Assembly (NCBI GenBank): GCA_015039315.1
Contig: WIDE01000009.1
Span: forward strand, 186,001-250,000
Direction of reading: 5' to 3'
From: Clavulina sp. PMI_390
Taxonomy: Eukaryota > Basidiomycota > Agaricomycetes > Cantharellales > Hydnaceae
DNA length: 64,000 nt
Shown here: piece by piece, positions 23,407 to 34,672 of the stretch
How the letters are laid out: each line of letters opens with the position of its first letter
Numbering within the stretch: the stretch's first letter is position 1
Notes under the pieces: model-generated
The model's input: only the letters and a program-made list of their open reading frames with translations
Databases searched by the model: none
What the model was told of the DNA's origin: nothing
Translations under genes and position numbers: made by a program

Positions 23407-25000
23407 ATTGGGGCTTCTCGTACAATTTCTGATAGTTTTCGGGTCTATTTGTCTTCATATATCTGCAAGCTATTTGTGGGGACGGTCAGCACATATAAAT
23501 ACTACAAAGCTCGATGATGGCGCCATTTGTGTTTCGGGGCGTTTCGGCTGTATGACGGGAACAAAGGATGATCGCCAGTCTTCGGATGAATGTCGTCAGT
23601 CTGGCGATATAAATTAGGATAGTAGCCAAACTCAACGATCAATCATAAGATAGATACAGAGCTCAGTGCAATTGCTTGGGGACTGCCTTGATTGGCCTCA
23701 TTCCTCGCTTTGACTCTTAGCACGTGAAGTAGTTACCCAGCTCTCAAGCGCTGGGAGCTGAGATGAGAGACGCAATGTGGTTTATTCATGTACCTCGCCC
23801 CACGAAGACCCCTCAGCTGCGAAGGGAGCCCCTGGAAACAGGCGGATGCCCCATAGCCCTACCCCATCGCGACATCGGCGTTCTTGCGCAAAGAAGCTAG
23901 AATTATCGCTAATTAGCGATCACTAATCAAGGTTAAACTATACCTGTCAGATTTACTAAAATCGACGCCGCCGACGGGCCCGAATATTATTGATGGAAAA
24001 TCCGTCGATCTCCGACACAGCAGGCTTGTGGAACTGGCTGCTTGGGGTATACCCTGAGACTTGTTAAGACTTGCTAAGGAAATCACTAATTTATCACGTA
24101 TGCTAAAGGCATAGGGAGTACGTCGAGAAACATGCTATGAACCTTTTGGGAGCCAGTCTTCGGCCATAGTGATCTCGTCGCCCGGCGAGTGAGCCGAGTT
24201 TAGAAGCAAAACCATGGAGCGAAACGGAACGGCGCAGCAGAAAATGGCAGAAGCTTTGTTTCCTTCGATGATAAAGTGGTTGCGATCGGAGAAAAACTCA
24301 ATTTAGCTTCCAAGTGACCGCTCGTATCAGAAATGAGATGTGTACCATTGTTTGGTAACATCATCTGAGCAGTGTTGTCATCATCAGCACCGAGGTTCAA
24401 CGGAACCGTTGGAGCTGCTGAAACGTCCGGATACACGGCTGCACGGTATGGCGAAACTCATCGATAACTCACAACTCCTCGCTGCCTGCTCGTTTTATTG
24501 ACCTCCGGCAGTAATTCTTCATTGCGATGTCCGCTTGGATTGGTGCTCAAGGCTCTTGCTTCACGCAACGCGGCGCTTGATAGCAAGCCTGAATGAGACC
24601 ATGAAGTGCTTCTCTGCTCTTCAGTAACATCGTAACTCGCTGGTCTTATCAGGTGGCCATTTTCTGACCTCAATTGTCTAAGTGTTGCGTATACCTCTTG
24701 CAATTGGAACGGTTTCTAAAATTAGCGTTTATATCTCTTGAGCTTGAAGTCTTCATGTACGCTTATGCGATAGCCTTCTGCCTCCGAAGTGTTCCAAATA
24801 CTTTGCATGTCCTGCTAGGCCGGTCAGATTCAATCATCAATACTGGACTGTCGATGAGTAGGCCTTCAGGAGCCTATAAAGAGGCCTACTGCGGAGACGT
24901 TAGAGAGCCAGACCCCTCCTGGAGTTTCTCAGTTGGTGAGACCTCTAAGAGTAGCGGCTCTTCCACAACCTCACGAATACTTTCGTTCCTTTAGTTGATA
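23407..25000. promoter_or_regulatory. Long upstream region of peptidase gene A
   Basis: No gene. Collinear with the upstream regions of genes B (27.2-28.4 kb) and C (32.4-33.6 kb). Three conserved blocks are visible: block 1 at about 23865-24015, block 2 at about 24280-24355 and the core promoter at 24822-24930 with TATAAA at 24875-24880. Conservation of non-coding sequence over more than 1 kb suggests duplicated regulatory sequence. Confidence 0.65.
23962..24015. promoter_or_regulatory. Conserved upstream block 1, copy A
   Basis: Core with GCCGCCGAC, then ATTATTGATGGA and GTCGATCTCCGA, repeated at 27416-27466 and 32568-32621 at almost the same distance from the downstream ATG (about 950-990 bp). 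In this copy ATCGACG (23961-23967) and CGTCGAT (24003-24009) form an inverted repeat around the central AT-rich part. Confidence 0.6.
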
Positions 25001-26101
25001 ATGGTTGGCTCTGCTGTCCTCCGCGTCTCTCTCCTCGTCCTTGGCGCTATCGCCCCTGCTTTTGCGACTCCTCTCGCTAGGGACACGGTTCTTACGCCTT
25101 TTGGTGACTATGCGGCCGAGAACGTTCACGAGGTTCCGGCTGGTTAGTTTGACTATCCCTAGGTACATTCTTCGTCCAGCACAACTAATACCTTTCGTCA
25201 TAGGTGGCTCCATCGCTCACGTTGGAAGTAATATCCACCTCTTGGATGCTGACGGGACTGTCCTGCACGTCGCTGCCTTTGACAGCACTAAGACNNNNNN
25301 NNNNNNNNNNNNNNNNNNNNNNNNNNNNNNNNNNNNNNNNNNNNNNNNNNNNNNNNNNNNNNNNNNNNNNNNNNNNNNNNNNNNNNNNNNNNNNNNNNNN
25401 NNNNNNNNNNNNNNNNNNNNNNNNNNNNNNNNNNNNNNNNNNNNNNNNNNNNNNNNNNNNNNNNNNNNNNNNNNNNNNNNNNNNNNNNNNNNNNNNNNNN
25501 NNNNNNNNNNNNNNNNNNNNNNNNNNNNNNNNNNNNNNNNNNNNNNNNNNNNNNNNNNNNNNNNNNNNNNNNNNNNNNNNNNNNNNNNNNNNNNNNNNNN
25601 NNNNNNNNNNNNNNNNNNNNNNNNNNNNNNNNNNNNNNNNNNNNNNNNNNNNNNNNNNNNNNNNNNNNNNNNNNNNNNNNNNNNNNNNNNNNNNNNNNNN
25701 NNNNNNNNNNNNNNNNNNNNNNNNNNNNNNNNNNNNNNNNNNNNNNNNNNNNNNNNNNNNNNNNNNNNNNNNNNNNNNNNNNNNNNNNNNNNNNNNNNNN
25801 NNNNNNNNNNNNNNNNNNNNNNNNNNNNNNNNNNNNNNNNNNNNNNNNNNNNNNNNNNNNNNNNNNNNNNNNNNNNNNNNNNNNNNNNNNNNNNNNNNNN
25901 NNNNNNNNNNNNNNNNNNNNNNNNNNNNNNNNNNNNNNNNNNNNNNNNNNNNNNNNNNNNNNNNNNNNNNNNNNNNNNNNNNNNNNNNNNNNNNNNNNNN
26001 NNNNNNNNNNNNNNNNNNNNNNNNNNNNNNNNNNNNNNNNNNNNNNNNNNNNNNNNNNNNNNNNNNNNNNNNNNNNNNNNGAGGTCACCATCCAGTACTA
26101 A
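25001..26101 (+). CDS. Glutamic-peptidase-like secreted protein A (interrupted by N gap)
   Basis: Paralog of genes B and C. Signal peptide MVGSAVLRVSLLVLGAIAPA, then a propeptide-like segment (TPFGDYAAENVHEVPAG), an intron at about 25146-25203 and GSIAHVGSNIHLLDADG. N residues fill 25295-26080; the sequence resumes with EVTIQY and TAA 26099-26101, matching the ITINY/VTIKY end of the paralogs. The gap is 786 nt, exactly the length of the equivalent stretch in both B (28720-29505) and C (33866-34651), so the gene is probably full length, about 294 residues. Function as for gene B. A putative 5' UTR intron ends CTTTAG just before TTGATA-ATG. Confidence 0.75.
25295..26080. other. Run of 786 N
   Basis: Unknown bases inside peptidase gene A. 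Its length equals the corresponding region of the two intact + strand paralogs. Confidence 0.99.
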
Positions 26102-27415
26102 ACGTCGTATTTCCCGCTTTCGCTTTGGTCTGGAGTGGCCTTGAACTGGGAATATGTTTTTCCATAGTTTGATTAGGTTGATTTCGTGAATCATATCAAA
26201 TTTGGGCCCGCTTCCCGCTTTCCGTCTTTCGGACAGCCTGCGTGGGGTGGGGATTGTCAAGGGTTTCGGAATTGTGTGCTGCAGCCTTCCATTATTACAC
26301 TTCACGGCTGTATCTAGGTCTACCGCCAGCCAGGGAGCCCGCTATTCTTGTCACTACTTCGTAGCCTCTGTTGGCCGCGGGCATTCATATCCCCAACCTC
26401 CCCTCCTGAAACGATCTCCCACGTGATCGCGAGGTGGATCATCGTTAGTTATTAAGCTTCACCATGAGTCTCTCTAGATCTCGTCTTCCGACCCATTCAC
26501 CACACCTGCATAATAGATTGGTGATTTTTTTTTGGCTGCGGCATTTACTGGTGCCTTAAACGTCTTCGCTATGCCATCGCCTCACTCAGGAGCTGTCCCA
26601 ACGGGTCTAGCGCAATTACTCTATGAGTGCGGAGGTCCTGCCAGCGCGACTTCTATAGTGTCCTTCATCTATGCGGCATGTCCCACAAGTTTAGGATGAG
26701 TGACTGTCAATTTATCGCCGAAACGCGCATCAAGATGCTTGTGTTGACCCTCGAAGGCTCTACTCTACACAAGGCGATTTCTCTAATTGGATTCTAATCG
26801 CCACTGGGAAAGCGGACCAGCGATGCGGGTTCCATAAATGTATCGATGCAATACTGTTCATTTTCTGCTCTTTCCTTCAGTGAGGACAAACGTACCTTCG
26901 GTCCAACGGGCCTGCCAAGGCATTCGCAAATCATTTGTAGTGGTAGCTAGCATGCTTCGATGGTAGCAATGTCTATGATCGCACCATCAGCTGGATGAAC
27001 TGAGCTTGAATGACTAGCAAACATGATGGAGGATCGCATAATACCTATATAATTGCACCACACTAACGACAGGTTTATGCGGGATGGCGGCCAAAATTAT
27101 CGGATCAACCGTACCATGTGCATGAATCCCAATACACTTGATGGAGAACTCAGCTGATCGACCACAGTCCTCGGTCTGTTATCTTGGCGCGTGAAGGAGG
27201 GCATCTAGCGTCAATTTATTGACAGTTGAGTCAAGAAATTTGGTGTGGAGTCTTCATGTGCCTTGCGCCCCACGCAGATCGCTCGACCGTCAAGGGAGCC
27301 CATAGATACTGGTGGATACTCCAAACAATCACGTCGGTGTTCGCGTGCAGAGAAGCGAAGCTTACCGGTGATTAGCAATCACTGATCAACGTCGAGTTAT
27401 GCATACGAGATTCAC

Positions 27416-27466
27416 CATGCCGCCGACGGGGCCGAATTTTATTGATGGAAATCTGTCGACCTCCGA
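27416..27466. promoter_or_regulatory. Conserved upstream block 1, copy B
   Basis: Same GCCGCCGAC ... TTATTGATGGAAATCTGTCG ... CTCCGA order as copies A and C, 965 bp before the gene B start codon. Confidence 0.6.
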
Positions 27467-27732
27467 AATGTTAGGAGCTCTGCAGGGCCTCATGTGGGGC
27501 AGCTGGAGGTGTACTGAGGGTTTTAAAGAACGGCTAAAGCTACTAAATACAATTTTTTTTTGCCTTATTTCGTGAGGAGGATATTGAAAAACATAGTTTG
27601 GAGGTCGCGTTGGTCAGTTGTCAGCTGTGGCAATCGAGTCACACGGCGAGAGGGCCGACGTAAGGCGCAACCTCAGAGAAAGAAACGTAATGTGGCAATA
27701 TAGGTAGAACCTTCGTTCGTGTTAACGGCATA

Positions 27733-27815
27733 AGTCGTTGCGAGCGGAGAGGAACTCAATACAAAGCCTTCAGTGACTGCTCATATCAGTAAATGAGCTG
27801 TGTATCATTGTTTGG
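27733..27815. promoter_or_regulatory. Conserved upstream block 2, copy B
   Basis: Block containing GTTGCGAGCGGA, then AGTGACTGCTCATATCAG and TGTGTATCATTGTTTGG. Matched at about 24280-24355 (A) and 32920-33000 (C), 570-650 bp before each start codon. Confidence 0.55.
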
Positions 27816-28306
27816 CGGCCTCCGGTAAGCGCTTATAGAGTGCGCTCTTCGTTCCTCAGGATGGCTGGAGCTGGCGCAACATCTAGCCAGAGTATTCAAT
27901 AAATGATCCAGATTATGGCGCGATATCCAGAGCTTCTTACCGCTCATCCTGTTGGATTCTTCGGTAAGAATGGCTTGTTGTGACAATCACCTGACATTGA
28001 CGCTCGAAATACTTACTTCGCCGATTTAGCAAGGCGTGCAGTTGCAGAACTGAATGGAAGCCAGAAAATATACCTTCGCCCAAAATAATATCCCGTCGTT
28101 ACTGATCCTGCCATGTGGTTTTCTCGGGTCTCCTTTCTATGGTCGCCCAGTCCTCTTGGCTTGGAATGAATTCTAAAATTAGGTGTATACCTTTGCAACC
28201 TTGAGCCATCATTTGCGCTTATTCCCTATGTCCGATGTACCACCATCCGCCTCGGAAGGATTCAATCACCAATACTGGCCTGTCGATGAGACAGCCATCA
28301 GGAAGC

Positions 28307-28314
28307 TATAAAAA
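28307..28314 (+). promoter_or_regulatory. TATA box of gene B
   Basis: TATAAAAA about 120 bp before the ATG, within a core promoter block shared with gene A (TATAAA 24875-24880) and gene C (TATAAA 33435-33440). All three are followed by a conserved CCCCTCxTGGAGTTTCTCA transcription-start region. Confidence 0.7.
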
Positions 28315-28430
28315 GAGGTGGGGTCCAATCCTTTTGGAACCAGGCCCCTCTTGGAGTTTCTCAGTTGGTAAAGGAACTCCCTTCAATAACCTCTTCTCTG
28401 GCTCACATTGTCTCGTTTCTCTAGTTGAAA

Positions 28431-29526
28431 ATGGTTGCTTCTGCTGTCCTTCGCGTTTCCCTCCTTGTCCTCGGCGTTGTTGCCCCTGCATACGCGACTC
28501 CTGTCGCCAGGAGCACAGTTCTGACTCCTTTTGGCCACTACGCGGCTGAGAACGTTCATGAGGTTCCAGCTGGTACGTCTATGCATTGGATCGTTCAGCC
28601 AAATCCGCTAATATGTATATTATTGCAGGTGGTTCCGTTGCTCACGTTGGAAGCGACATCCACCTTCTTGATGCCCAAGGCACTGTCCTGCACGTTGCTG
28701 CCTTCGACAACACCAAGACTGTCCGAGCACCTAAGAAGACTTCGCGTGACGTGGATCCTTTCGTCACGGGTTGGACAGCATATGCCGATTGTACGTTCTC
28801 CATATTGGGTAGTCACTGCTAGTCCTAATATTTCAATTTTTGTAGGGTATAACACTGGCGCTCCGATCAACGCCTTCACCACTACGTGGGCTGTTCCCTC
28901 TACACCCGCTGTGAACAGCGGCCAGACTGTCTTCTTGTTCAACTCCATCGAGCCCGCCTCAGGGTCCGCCATCTTGCAACCCGTACTTCAATGGGGTGGA
29001 TCGGCCGCTGGCGGTGGTGCCTACTGGGCCATCGCTACGTGGTACGTGACTGGCAGCAACGTGAGTGTCCACTTCTCCGGTCGTCTGCTATCTGCCCTGG
29101 TTTTCCGGTCAGATTCAGGCATATTAATCTACTTTCTTACCGCATTCTTGCTCGATAAAGGCCTACTACACTACTCCCTACTCTGTCAGCGTTGGGCAGA
29201 CCCTCGTTGGTATCATCAACCTCAGCTCCTCTTCTGGTAGCAGCTACAACTACCTCTCCGAATTCTCGAACATCCCCGCTGCCGGAGCACTTTCTCTTAC
29301 CGGCTCCGCGGAGCTCGTCTGGGCCACTGAGACTCTCGAGGCCTACGGTATCACCCAGAACGGCAACTACCCAGCAGGCGCCACGTCGTTCTACAACATC
29401 AACCTTTCGACAACCTCGGGTACCCCCAGCGTCTCATGGAGCACTACTAGCGACACCTCTGATGGAGTCATCGCTACTGTCAGTGTTGGCGGTGCTACCA
29501 ACGCTATCATCACCATCAACTACTAA
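28431..29526 (+). CDS. Glutamic-peptidase-like secreted protein B
   Basis: Exons 28431-28572, 28629-28790, 28846-29060 and 29161-29526 total 885 nt, 294 residues. Signal peptide MVASAVLRVSLLVLGVVAPA, then a propeptide-like part (VLTPFGHYAAENVHEVPAG, GSVAHVGSDIHLLDAQG) and a mature beta-rich domain with TTWAVPSTPAVNSGQTVF, AILQPVLQWGGSAAGGGAYW, SSYNYLSEFSNIPAAGA and SAELVWATETLEAYG. The AILQ motif and the later Glu-rich AEL..ETLE stretch resemble the Gln (ILQ) and Glu (AEFIIE) regions of eqolisins (MEROPS G1, beta-sandwich fold), so an acid-active secreted glutamic peptidase is the best guess; exact correspondence of the Glu is not settled. First gene of the duplicated B-PME1 module. A putative 5' UTR intron (about 28372-28424) ends CTCTAG next to TTGAAA-ATG. 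Confidence 0.7.
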
Positions 29527-30222
29527 GAGTAGTTCCTCCCTCTTTCTTTTCGGGTTGGGGTAGCCTCTATCTCTTCGGGATGTCCTGTGTCCATTATCTA
29601 GTAGCCGGTTAGGCCGACTTCATGAATAATATCAAACTTGGGCTCCCTCGCTTCTGTCTTGATTCCTCAACCATGTGAGCAAATGTTGGCCCCTTGGGCA
29701 GGCTATGTCGATATCGCATTCAGAAACTACGAGACGTCAAGATCTCACGACCCTTGAGTTTTGATGACTTCTCTTGGCGCGCATTTTTCCACCGGATGAG
29801 AGTATCCCTCGGCTCCTCGTATGCGACCACAAGAAAATGAGGCAACCGTCGCGACTACAATTTGGTTCGTCCGAAGGCTCTCTAGGAATAACTTTGCTCG
29901 GAGCGTGGTCACTGACATTACTTGCACATGATGCGGTCCGGTCGCAGTTGCAAGTCGTGACTATTCTCAACGATCGCTATGCTCCACTGAATCCCGGCCC
30001 GTCGAACGTTACACGGTCCGTCTCGACGTTCCTCGTCACTGCTTCGCTGACAGCTCGGAGAATCGTAAGTATTTAAACAAATTAGTTTCCTCTCTGACAC
30101 ATTCTCACGCGCCATGACGACATGTGCCTGTTGGATATTCTACTAGCAGTGCAACACTATAAATACGCAAGACCTTGGCTTCCCCACATCTCATCTTTTC
30201 ACTGGATCACCACCCCTACACA
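29527..30222. promoter_or_regulatory. Intergenic B-PME1, promoter of PME1
   Basis: Collinear with 34673-35375. Shared elements include the peptidase 3' flank near 29625-29650, GGTCCGGTCGCAGTTGC at about 29935-29951, ACGGTCCGTCTC at 30013-30024 and CTTCGCTGACAGCTCGG near 30045. TATAAATA at 30158-30165 lies about 60 bp before the ATG. No gene. Confidence 0.65.
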
Positions 30223-31940
30223 ATGATGTGGACACTGCTACATCTGGCTGTTGCGCTTACTAGTGTCACTAGCGCCTTCTCGGCGTCATCACCTCCCTCT
30301 GGTGCCATCACTATAGGGCCTGGTGGTACTTATAGCACCATTGCGGCTGGCCTCGCCGACAACTCTTCAAGCACGTACTTTATTTATGCGGTTCGTTTCA
30401 GCGAATACCCATAAACTATTACCAACTCATCAAGGCCAACTATCAGGGCACGTACCTCGAGCAAGTCCACATAACACGGGCGAATATTAAAATCTACGGG
30501 CAGACCTGCGATACCCTGACGTACACTCACAACGGTGCGTTATCAGATCTAGTCCTGGACCATTTGTTCACTTCATCCCTGCAATATGGCTATTGTAGAG
30601 GTCAACATCTGGAACAGCCTGAATTCCACTGTTGCTGGATCGGATGATGCTTCTGGAACGGTTCGTGTTGCGGCTAGTGGTGTTGCTTTGTACAACTTGA
30701 ACATTGCAAACACATTTGGCGCGGGAGTAAGCGCTAAGCATTTTATTTCAGAGGCTATTATTATTCTGACGAAGCCCTATCCCATGAATAGACTCAAGCA
30801 ATCGCCCTAAGTGTCCAGAGCTCAAAGTATACTTTTCATTCATCCTGATGTCACAAACTGGCACTCATTCTGGTCGATAGCTTCGGTGGTTATGGGCTCA
30901 ACTTGACCGGATACCAGTATGAACTCCTCGCGATTTGTGAGTCCTGACTGATACGAACACTTCGTTCTTCTCGAATAGGGACACGCTCTACGCAAATTAC
31001 GGGCCGTAAGCTCACGATTAGCTTTGCATCTTTATCATTCACTCATCGTTTCCCTGCTTCTAGTGAATTCATCAGCCATTCTCTTATCGTCGGGGCTGTC
31101 GATTATGTGCGCAAGTTTGCTGTGGTAGACTCCAAAATACTCCCCACCACCACTGACTTTGTGACCCCCAGATATTTGGCCAGCACGGCTCCGTTTGGAT
31201 CACCAAGTCGTTGATTGACGTGAGTTTTTGCGTGTTTTATCTGACGAGTGGTCGCTGATTTTGTCTAGTCTGTCGGAAGTGGCTGTATAACAGCTTCGGG
31301 GTCAGATTTAGATTCAGTAGTAGCCCTTTCCGTGATGTGCTAACTGTCTCTTGCATTTCATCTTCAGCCGCTCATCAGATGACGCGAATTATTTCGTGAT
31401 CGATTCGTCGATTATTGAAGGATCTTCTGGCGTAACCGCGTATCTTGGCCGGTGAGCTCGAACACCCTCATGCTTAATGGTTTAGGACCTCATGAGTTGG
31501 TTTCTAAGCCCCTGGCGCGACTATGCACGGGTAGTGTTCCAATACTGCTATTTGGGTTCAGTTGTGTAAGTATAGATTTTTAGTCCATTCTCATGAATGC
31601 TAAAGCTGACCTATCCGTCTTGTAGTCCTGCAGTGGGATGGTCAGAGTGGAGCTCTACGACACCAAAGCGAGTCAATATACCTGTTGTGTTGTCTAACTT
31701 TACTGATGAAGTATTCCGAATTTCACAGCACCGACAATGTTACGTTTGCGGAATACAAGTAAGCGTACAATAGCTTCATGGTTAATCATACCATTGACCA
31801 AATCCTGCTCATCCAGGAACATCGGCCCTGGGGCAAATGGCACTCGTGCAAGCTTTGCCACCGAGCCCTCTGCTCCCATTAATATCAGCACTGTCCTGGG
31901 GTCAAGTTACACTTCCTGGGTCGATTCACGCTACTTGTAG
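30223..31940 (+). CDS. Secreted pectin methylesterase PME1 (CE8)
   Basis: Pectinesterase of carbohydrate esterase family 8: removes methyl esters from homogalacturonan, giving pectate and methanol. Starts ATGATG (30223 or 30226) with signal peptide MWTLLHLAVALTSVTSAFS. Spliced sequence shows AITIGPGGTYSTIAAGLAD, GTYLEQVHITRANIKIYGQT, QAIALSVQS, GYGLNLTGYQDTLYANYGP (catalytic Asp in YQDTLY), VDYIFGQHGSVWITKS (second catalytic Asp in DYIFG) and LGRPWRDYARVVFQ (substrate-binding Arg). It ends SSYTSWVDSRYL, TAG 31938-31940. More than ten short introns; that at 31668-31728 has a GC donor. No pectate lyase or binding module. Part of the duplicated module with gene B. Confidence 0.9.
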
Positions 31941-33571
31941 TTGGCCCTCAAGGCACTCATTTGGAACCAAGAGATTTTTTATGGATTTTTCCGGTCCTGT
32001 TATAGGGAAAGTGGAGTTCAGCGACACAAATTCAATTTGTTTGTTAATGCTACCTGCTTTCACTCCGCTTCACTAACTCACGCGCTTCTGCGTATGCCCT
32101 CATAATAACCTGATTCCCTTATCTCGCTTCGCCTAGATGCTCACAATCCTACATCTAGTCGGAGGATCCTGCCAAGCAATGTGTGAATCATTTGCAGTCT
32201 CGGTTAGTGCTCATGAGTGATAGCCCTACTCATGATACCGTTATCGGAGGAAATCTTAACCGTGTGGCTTAATCGAATAGCAAGAGCAATGGATAATTGT
32301 GCGATGTGCATGCAATCCGATACATTACTTGAGGACTACTCACTCCTTGGTTCCCCTTCGTGTCACGAAGGGGGTGGCATCTGACTCCCAATACCGTCAG
32401 ATGACGCAGAACATGCTGTGGAGTCTCCATGTATCTTACCCCTGGATACTGCTGGTGCTCCGCGGCCCAACTCCATCGCGACATTGGCATTCTTCTCTAA
32501 AGAAGCCTAGCTTTGGACTAATTAGCCGCCAATGATCAATTTTAAGCTATTCATCCTTGAGGATAGGGTCGACGCCGCCGACAAGCTTGAACATTATTGA
32601 TGGAAATCTGTCGATCTCCGAAACTCTTGGCTCCTGAAGCCTGGCTGCTTAGAGGTAGCGGATTGGAGGCGTTTCTAGAAACTCAATTACTCACTAGACT
32701 ATGGAGCATCAGCGGCCCTTTGGGGAATTTTTTTTGAGAGAGAGTATTTGGTAATTTCCAGATATTCCATACCAGGAACTGACACAGTCGTGAATTGCAG
32801 GGATTGATTCGCACGGCGAGTCCGCCGATCGCCACCGACGACGACGGCAATCTGAGGGAACCGGACGGAAGAGAGCAATAGAAAGGAGCGAAATCATCGT
32901 GCGCGTTAACAACATACGTAGTTGCGAGCGGACAGGGCCTCAATTCAGCTTCTCAAGTGACCGCTCATATCAGAAAATGAATTGTGTACTATTATTTGGT
33001 ACAACTTGAATGCATGCGCAGTCGCCGTCTGTTCAAGCTCGTGAAACCGTCTATGCGGAGTATCGTAAATCACTGGGATAATACGTAACTCACCTTGACT
33101 GATTTACTGAAATTATGTAGTCAGGCTCATGATGACAAGTGCCTGAAAGATCCTAGTTCGCGCATCCCAGGCCACGCAATACCACGGCCGAATGTGAGTC
33201 GTAACTGTGTCATCCTTCTGCGATAACCTTCGCCGATTCCATCATGTGTCCCTATACGACCTAAATTGTCGAATATTCCCCTTCCTCTTGGCAAATGTCG
33301 TCAAGTTTGGGCCTTCATGTGCGCTTATGTGCCAACTCGTTGTCTCCGAAGTATCGCCAAGTCCTTTTAATATCCTGGCCAGCTCAGATTCAATCACTAA
33401 TATTGGACCGACGATGAGCTGGGCTGCGGTGTGCTATAAAGCAACCTGGCTTGGAGCACTTGAAGACCCAGACCCCTCTTGGAGTTTCTCAATCGGTAAG
33501 GGTACGAAGCCCAGCCAACCCTCTCATAAACTCACCAGTTCACATTCCTTTCTCCGCCACTTCAGTTGAAA
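31941..33571. promoter_or_regulatory. Intergenic PME1-C, with upstream region of gene C
   Basis: No gene. Contains the junction between the two copies of the tandem duplication (about 32.3 kb, not resolved), block 1 at 32568-32621, block 2 at about 32920-33000, and TATAAA at 33435-33440. A putative 5' UTR intron runs from about 33496 to CTTCAG at 33565. Confidence 0.6.
32568..32621. promoter_or_regulatory. Conserved upstream block 1, copy C
   Basis: GCCGCCGAC, ATTATTGATGGAAATC and GTCGATCTCCGA in the same order and spacing as copies A and B; 951 bp before the gene C start codon. Confidence 0.6.
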
Positions 33572-34672
33572 ATGGTTGCCTCAGCTGTCCTCCGCGTTTC
33601 TCTCATCGTCTTCGGTGCTATTGCTCCTGCATTTGCGACCCCCGTCGCGAAGAGCACGGTTCTAACACCATTCGGCGAGTACGCGGCCGAAAATGTCCAC
33701 GCGGTTCCAGCTGGTCCGTCTACCTGCTTCTCAATCAATCGCCTGGCTAAACACACTAACATCCTGTCTTATAGGTGGCTCCATTGCTCACGTTGGTACT
33801 GATATCCACCTTCTTGATGCCAAGGGAAGCCTTGTGCACGCTGCTGCCTTTGACAGCACGGTGTCTGTGCGAGCAGCCAAAAAGACCGCACGTGCCGTGG
33901 ATCCTTGGGTCACTGGCTGGACCGCGTATGCTTACTGTGGGCTGGTTCCATTTTCCATTCCTTGCTTCCTCTAAGATATTGGTATTTGTAGGGTATAACA
34001 CTGGTGCCGCGATCAACGCTTTCTCCACCACGTGGACCGTTCCCGCTACTCCAGCTGTGAACAGCGGCCAAACCGTCTTCCTGTTCAACTCCATCGAGCC
34101 CGCTTCAGGAAACGCCATCTTGCAACCCGTGCTTCAATGGGGTGGATCGGCCGCTGGCGGTGGTGCCTACTGGGCCATCGCTACGTGGTACGTGACCGGC
34201 AGCAATGTAAGTTTTCCGTTATTGTCTATGGTGTTTCTGTCACGTCCCCGCTTTTGAATCGGATTGAGTCCTGGCAACTCACTGGCATTTCACTCCTCTA
34301 TAACAGGCGTACTACACCACCCCCTACTCCGTCAGCGTTGGGCAATCCCTTGTTGGCATCATCAACCTCACCTCCTCTTCGGGCAGCAGCTACAACTATC
34401 TGTCTGAATTCTCAAACATCCCAGCAGCCGGAGCCCTCGCACTTACCGGATCCGCACAGCTTGTCTGGGCCACCGAGACTCTTGAGGCCTACGGAATCAC
34501 CCAAGTCGGCAACTACCCATCGGGTAGCACTGTCTTCTCTGGTATCAACATCTCTACGACTTCCGGCACCCCTGCTGTCACATGGAGCACTTCTAGTGAC
34601 ACTGCCGATGGCGTCACTGCCACCGTTAACACTCAAGGCGCTACCAATGCTGTCGTCACCATCAAGTACTAA
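33572..34672 (+). CDS. Glutamic-peptidase-like secreted protein C
   Basis: Exons 33572-33713, 33775-33936, 33992-34206 and 34307-34672 total 885 nt, 294 residues, the same exon lengths as gene B; introns 2 and 3 (55 and 100 nt) are also identical in length though not in sequence. Signal peptide MVASAVLRVSLIVFGAIAPA. Mature part has TTWTVPATPAVNSGQTVF, AILQPVLQWGGSAAGGGAYW and SSYNYLSEFSNIPAAGA. Unlike all other intact copies it reads SAQLVWATETLEAYG: Gln (codon 34457-34459) replaces the Glu of SAEL. If that Glu matters for activity this copy is altered; if the later ETLE Glu is the catalytic one it is not. Forms a module with PME2. Confidence 0.7.

Larger units (their letters stand above)
26102..28430. 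promoter_or_regulatory. Intergenic A-B, with upstream region of gene B
   Basis: No gene. 26102-26210 is a 3' flank shared with B and C (the GAATCATATCAAATTTGGGC element near 26185). 26210-27200 holds nothing recognised; unlike B and C, no pectin methylesterase or remnant follows gene A. From about 27200 the sequence is collinear with the regions upstream of A and C: block 1 at 27416-27466, block 2 at about 27735-27815, TATAAAAA at 28307-28314. Confidence 0.6.
27200..32350. repeat. Tandem segmental duplication, copy 1 (gene B + PME1)
   Basis: First copy of a unit of about 5.15 kb. Offsets to copy 2 are nearly constant: upstream block 1, 5155; peptidase ATG, 5141; peptidase stop, 5146; PME ATG, 5150; PME stop, 5160. 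Exact outer boundaries were not determined. The copies differ at many bases but few indels, so the event is not very recent. Confidence 0.8.

Noticed and set aside
25005..26305. Long open frames spanning the first N run on both strands
   Set aside because: They exist only because N cannot be read as stop codons; the true frame is that of peptidase gene A.
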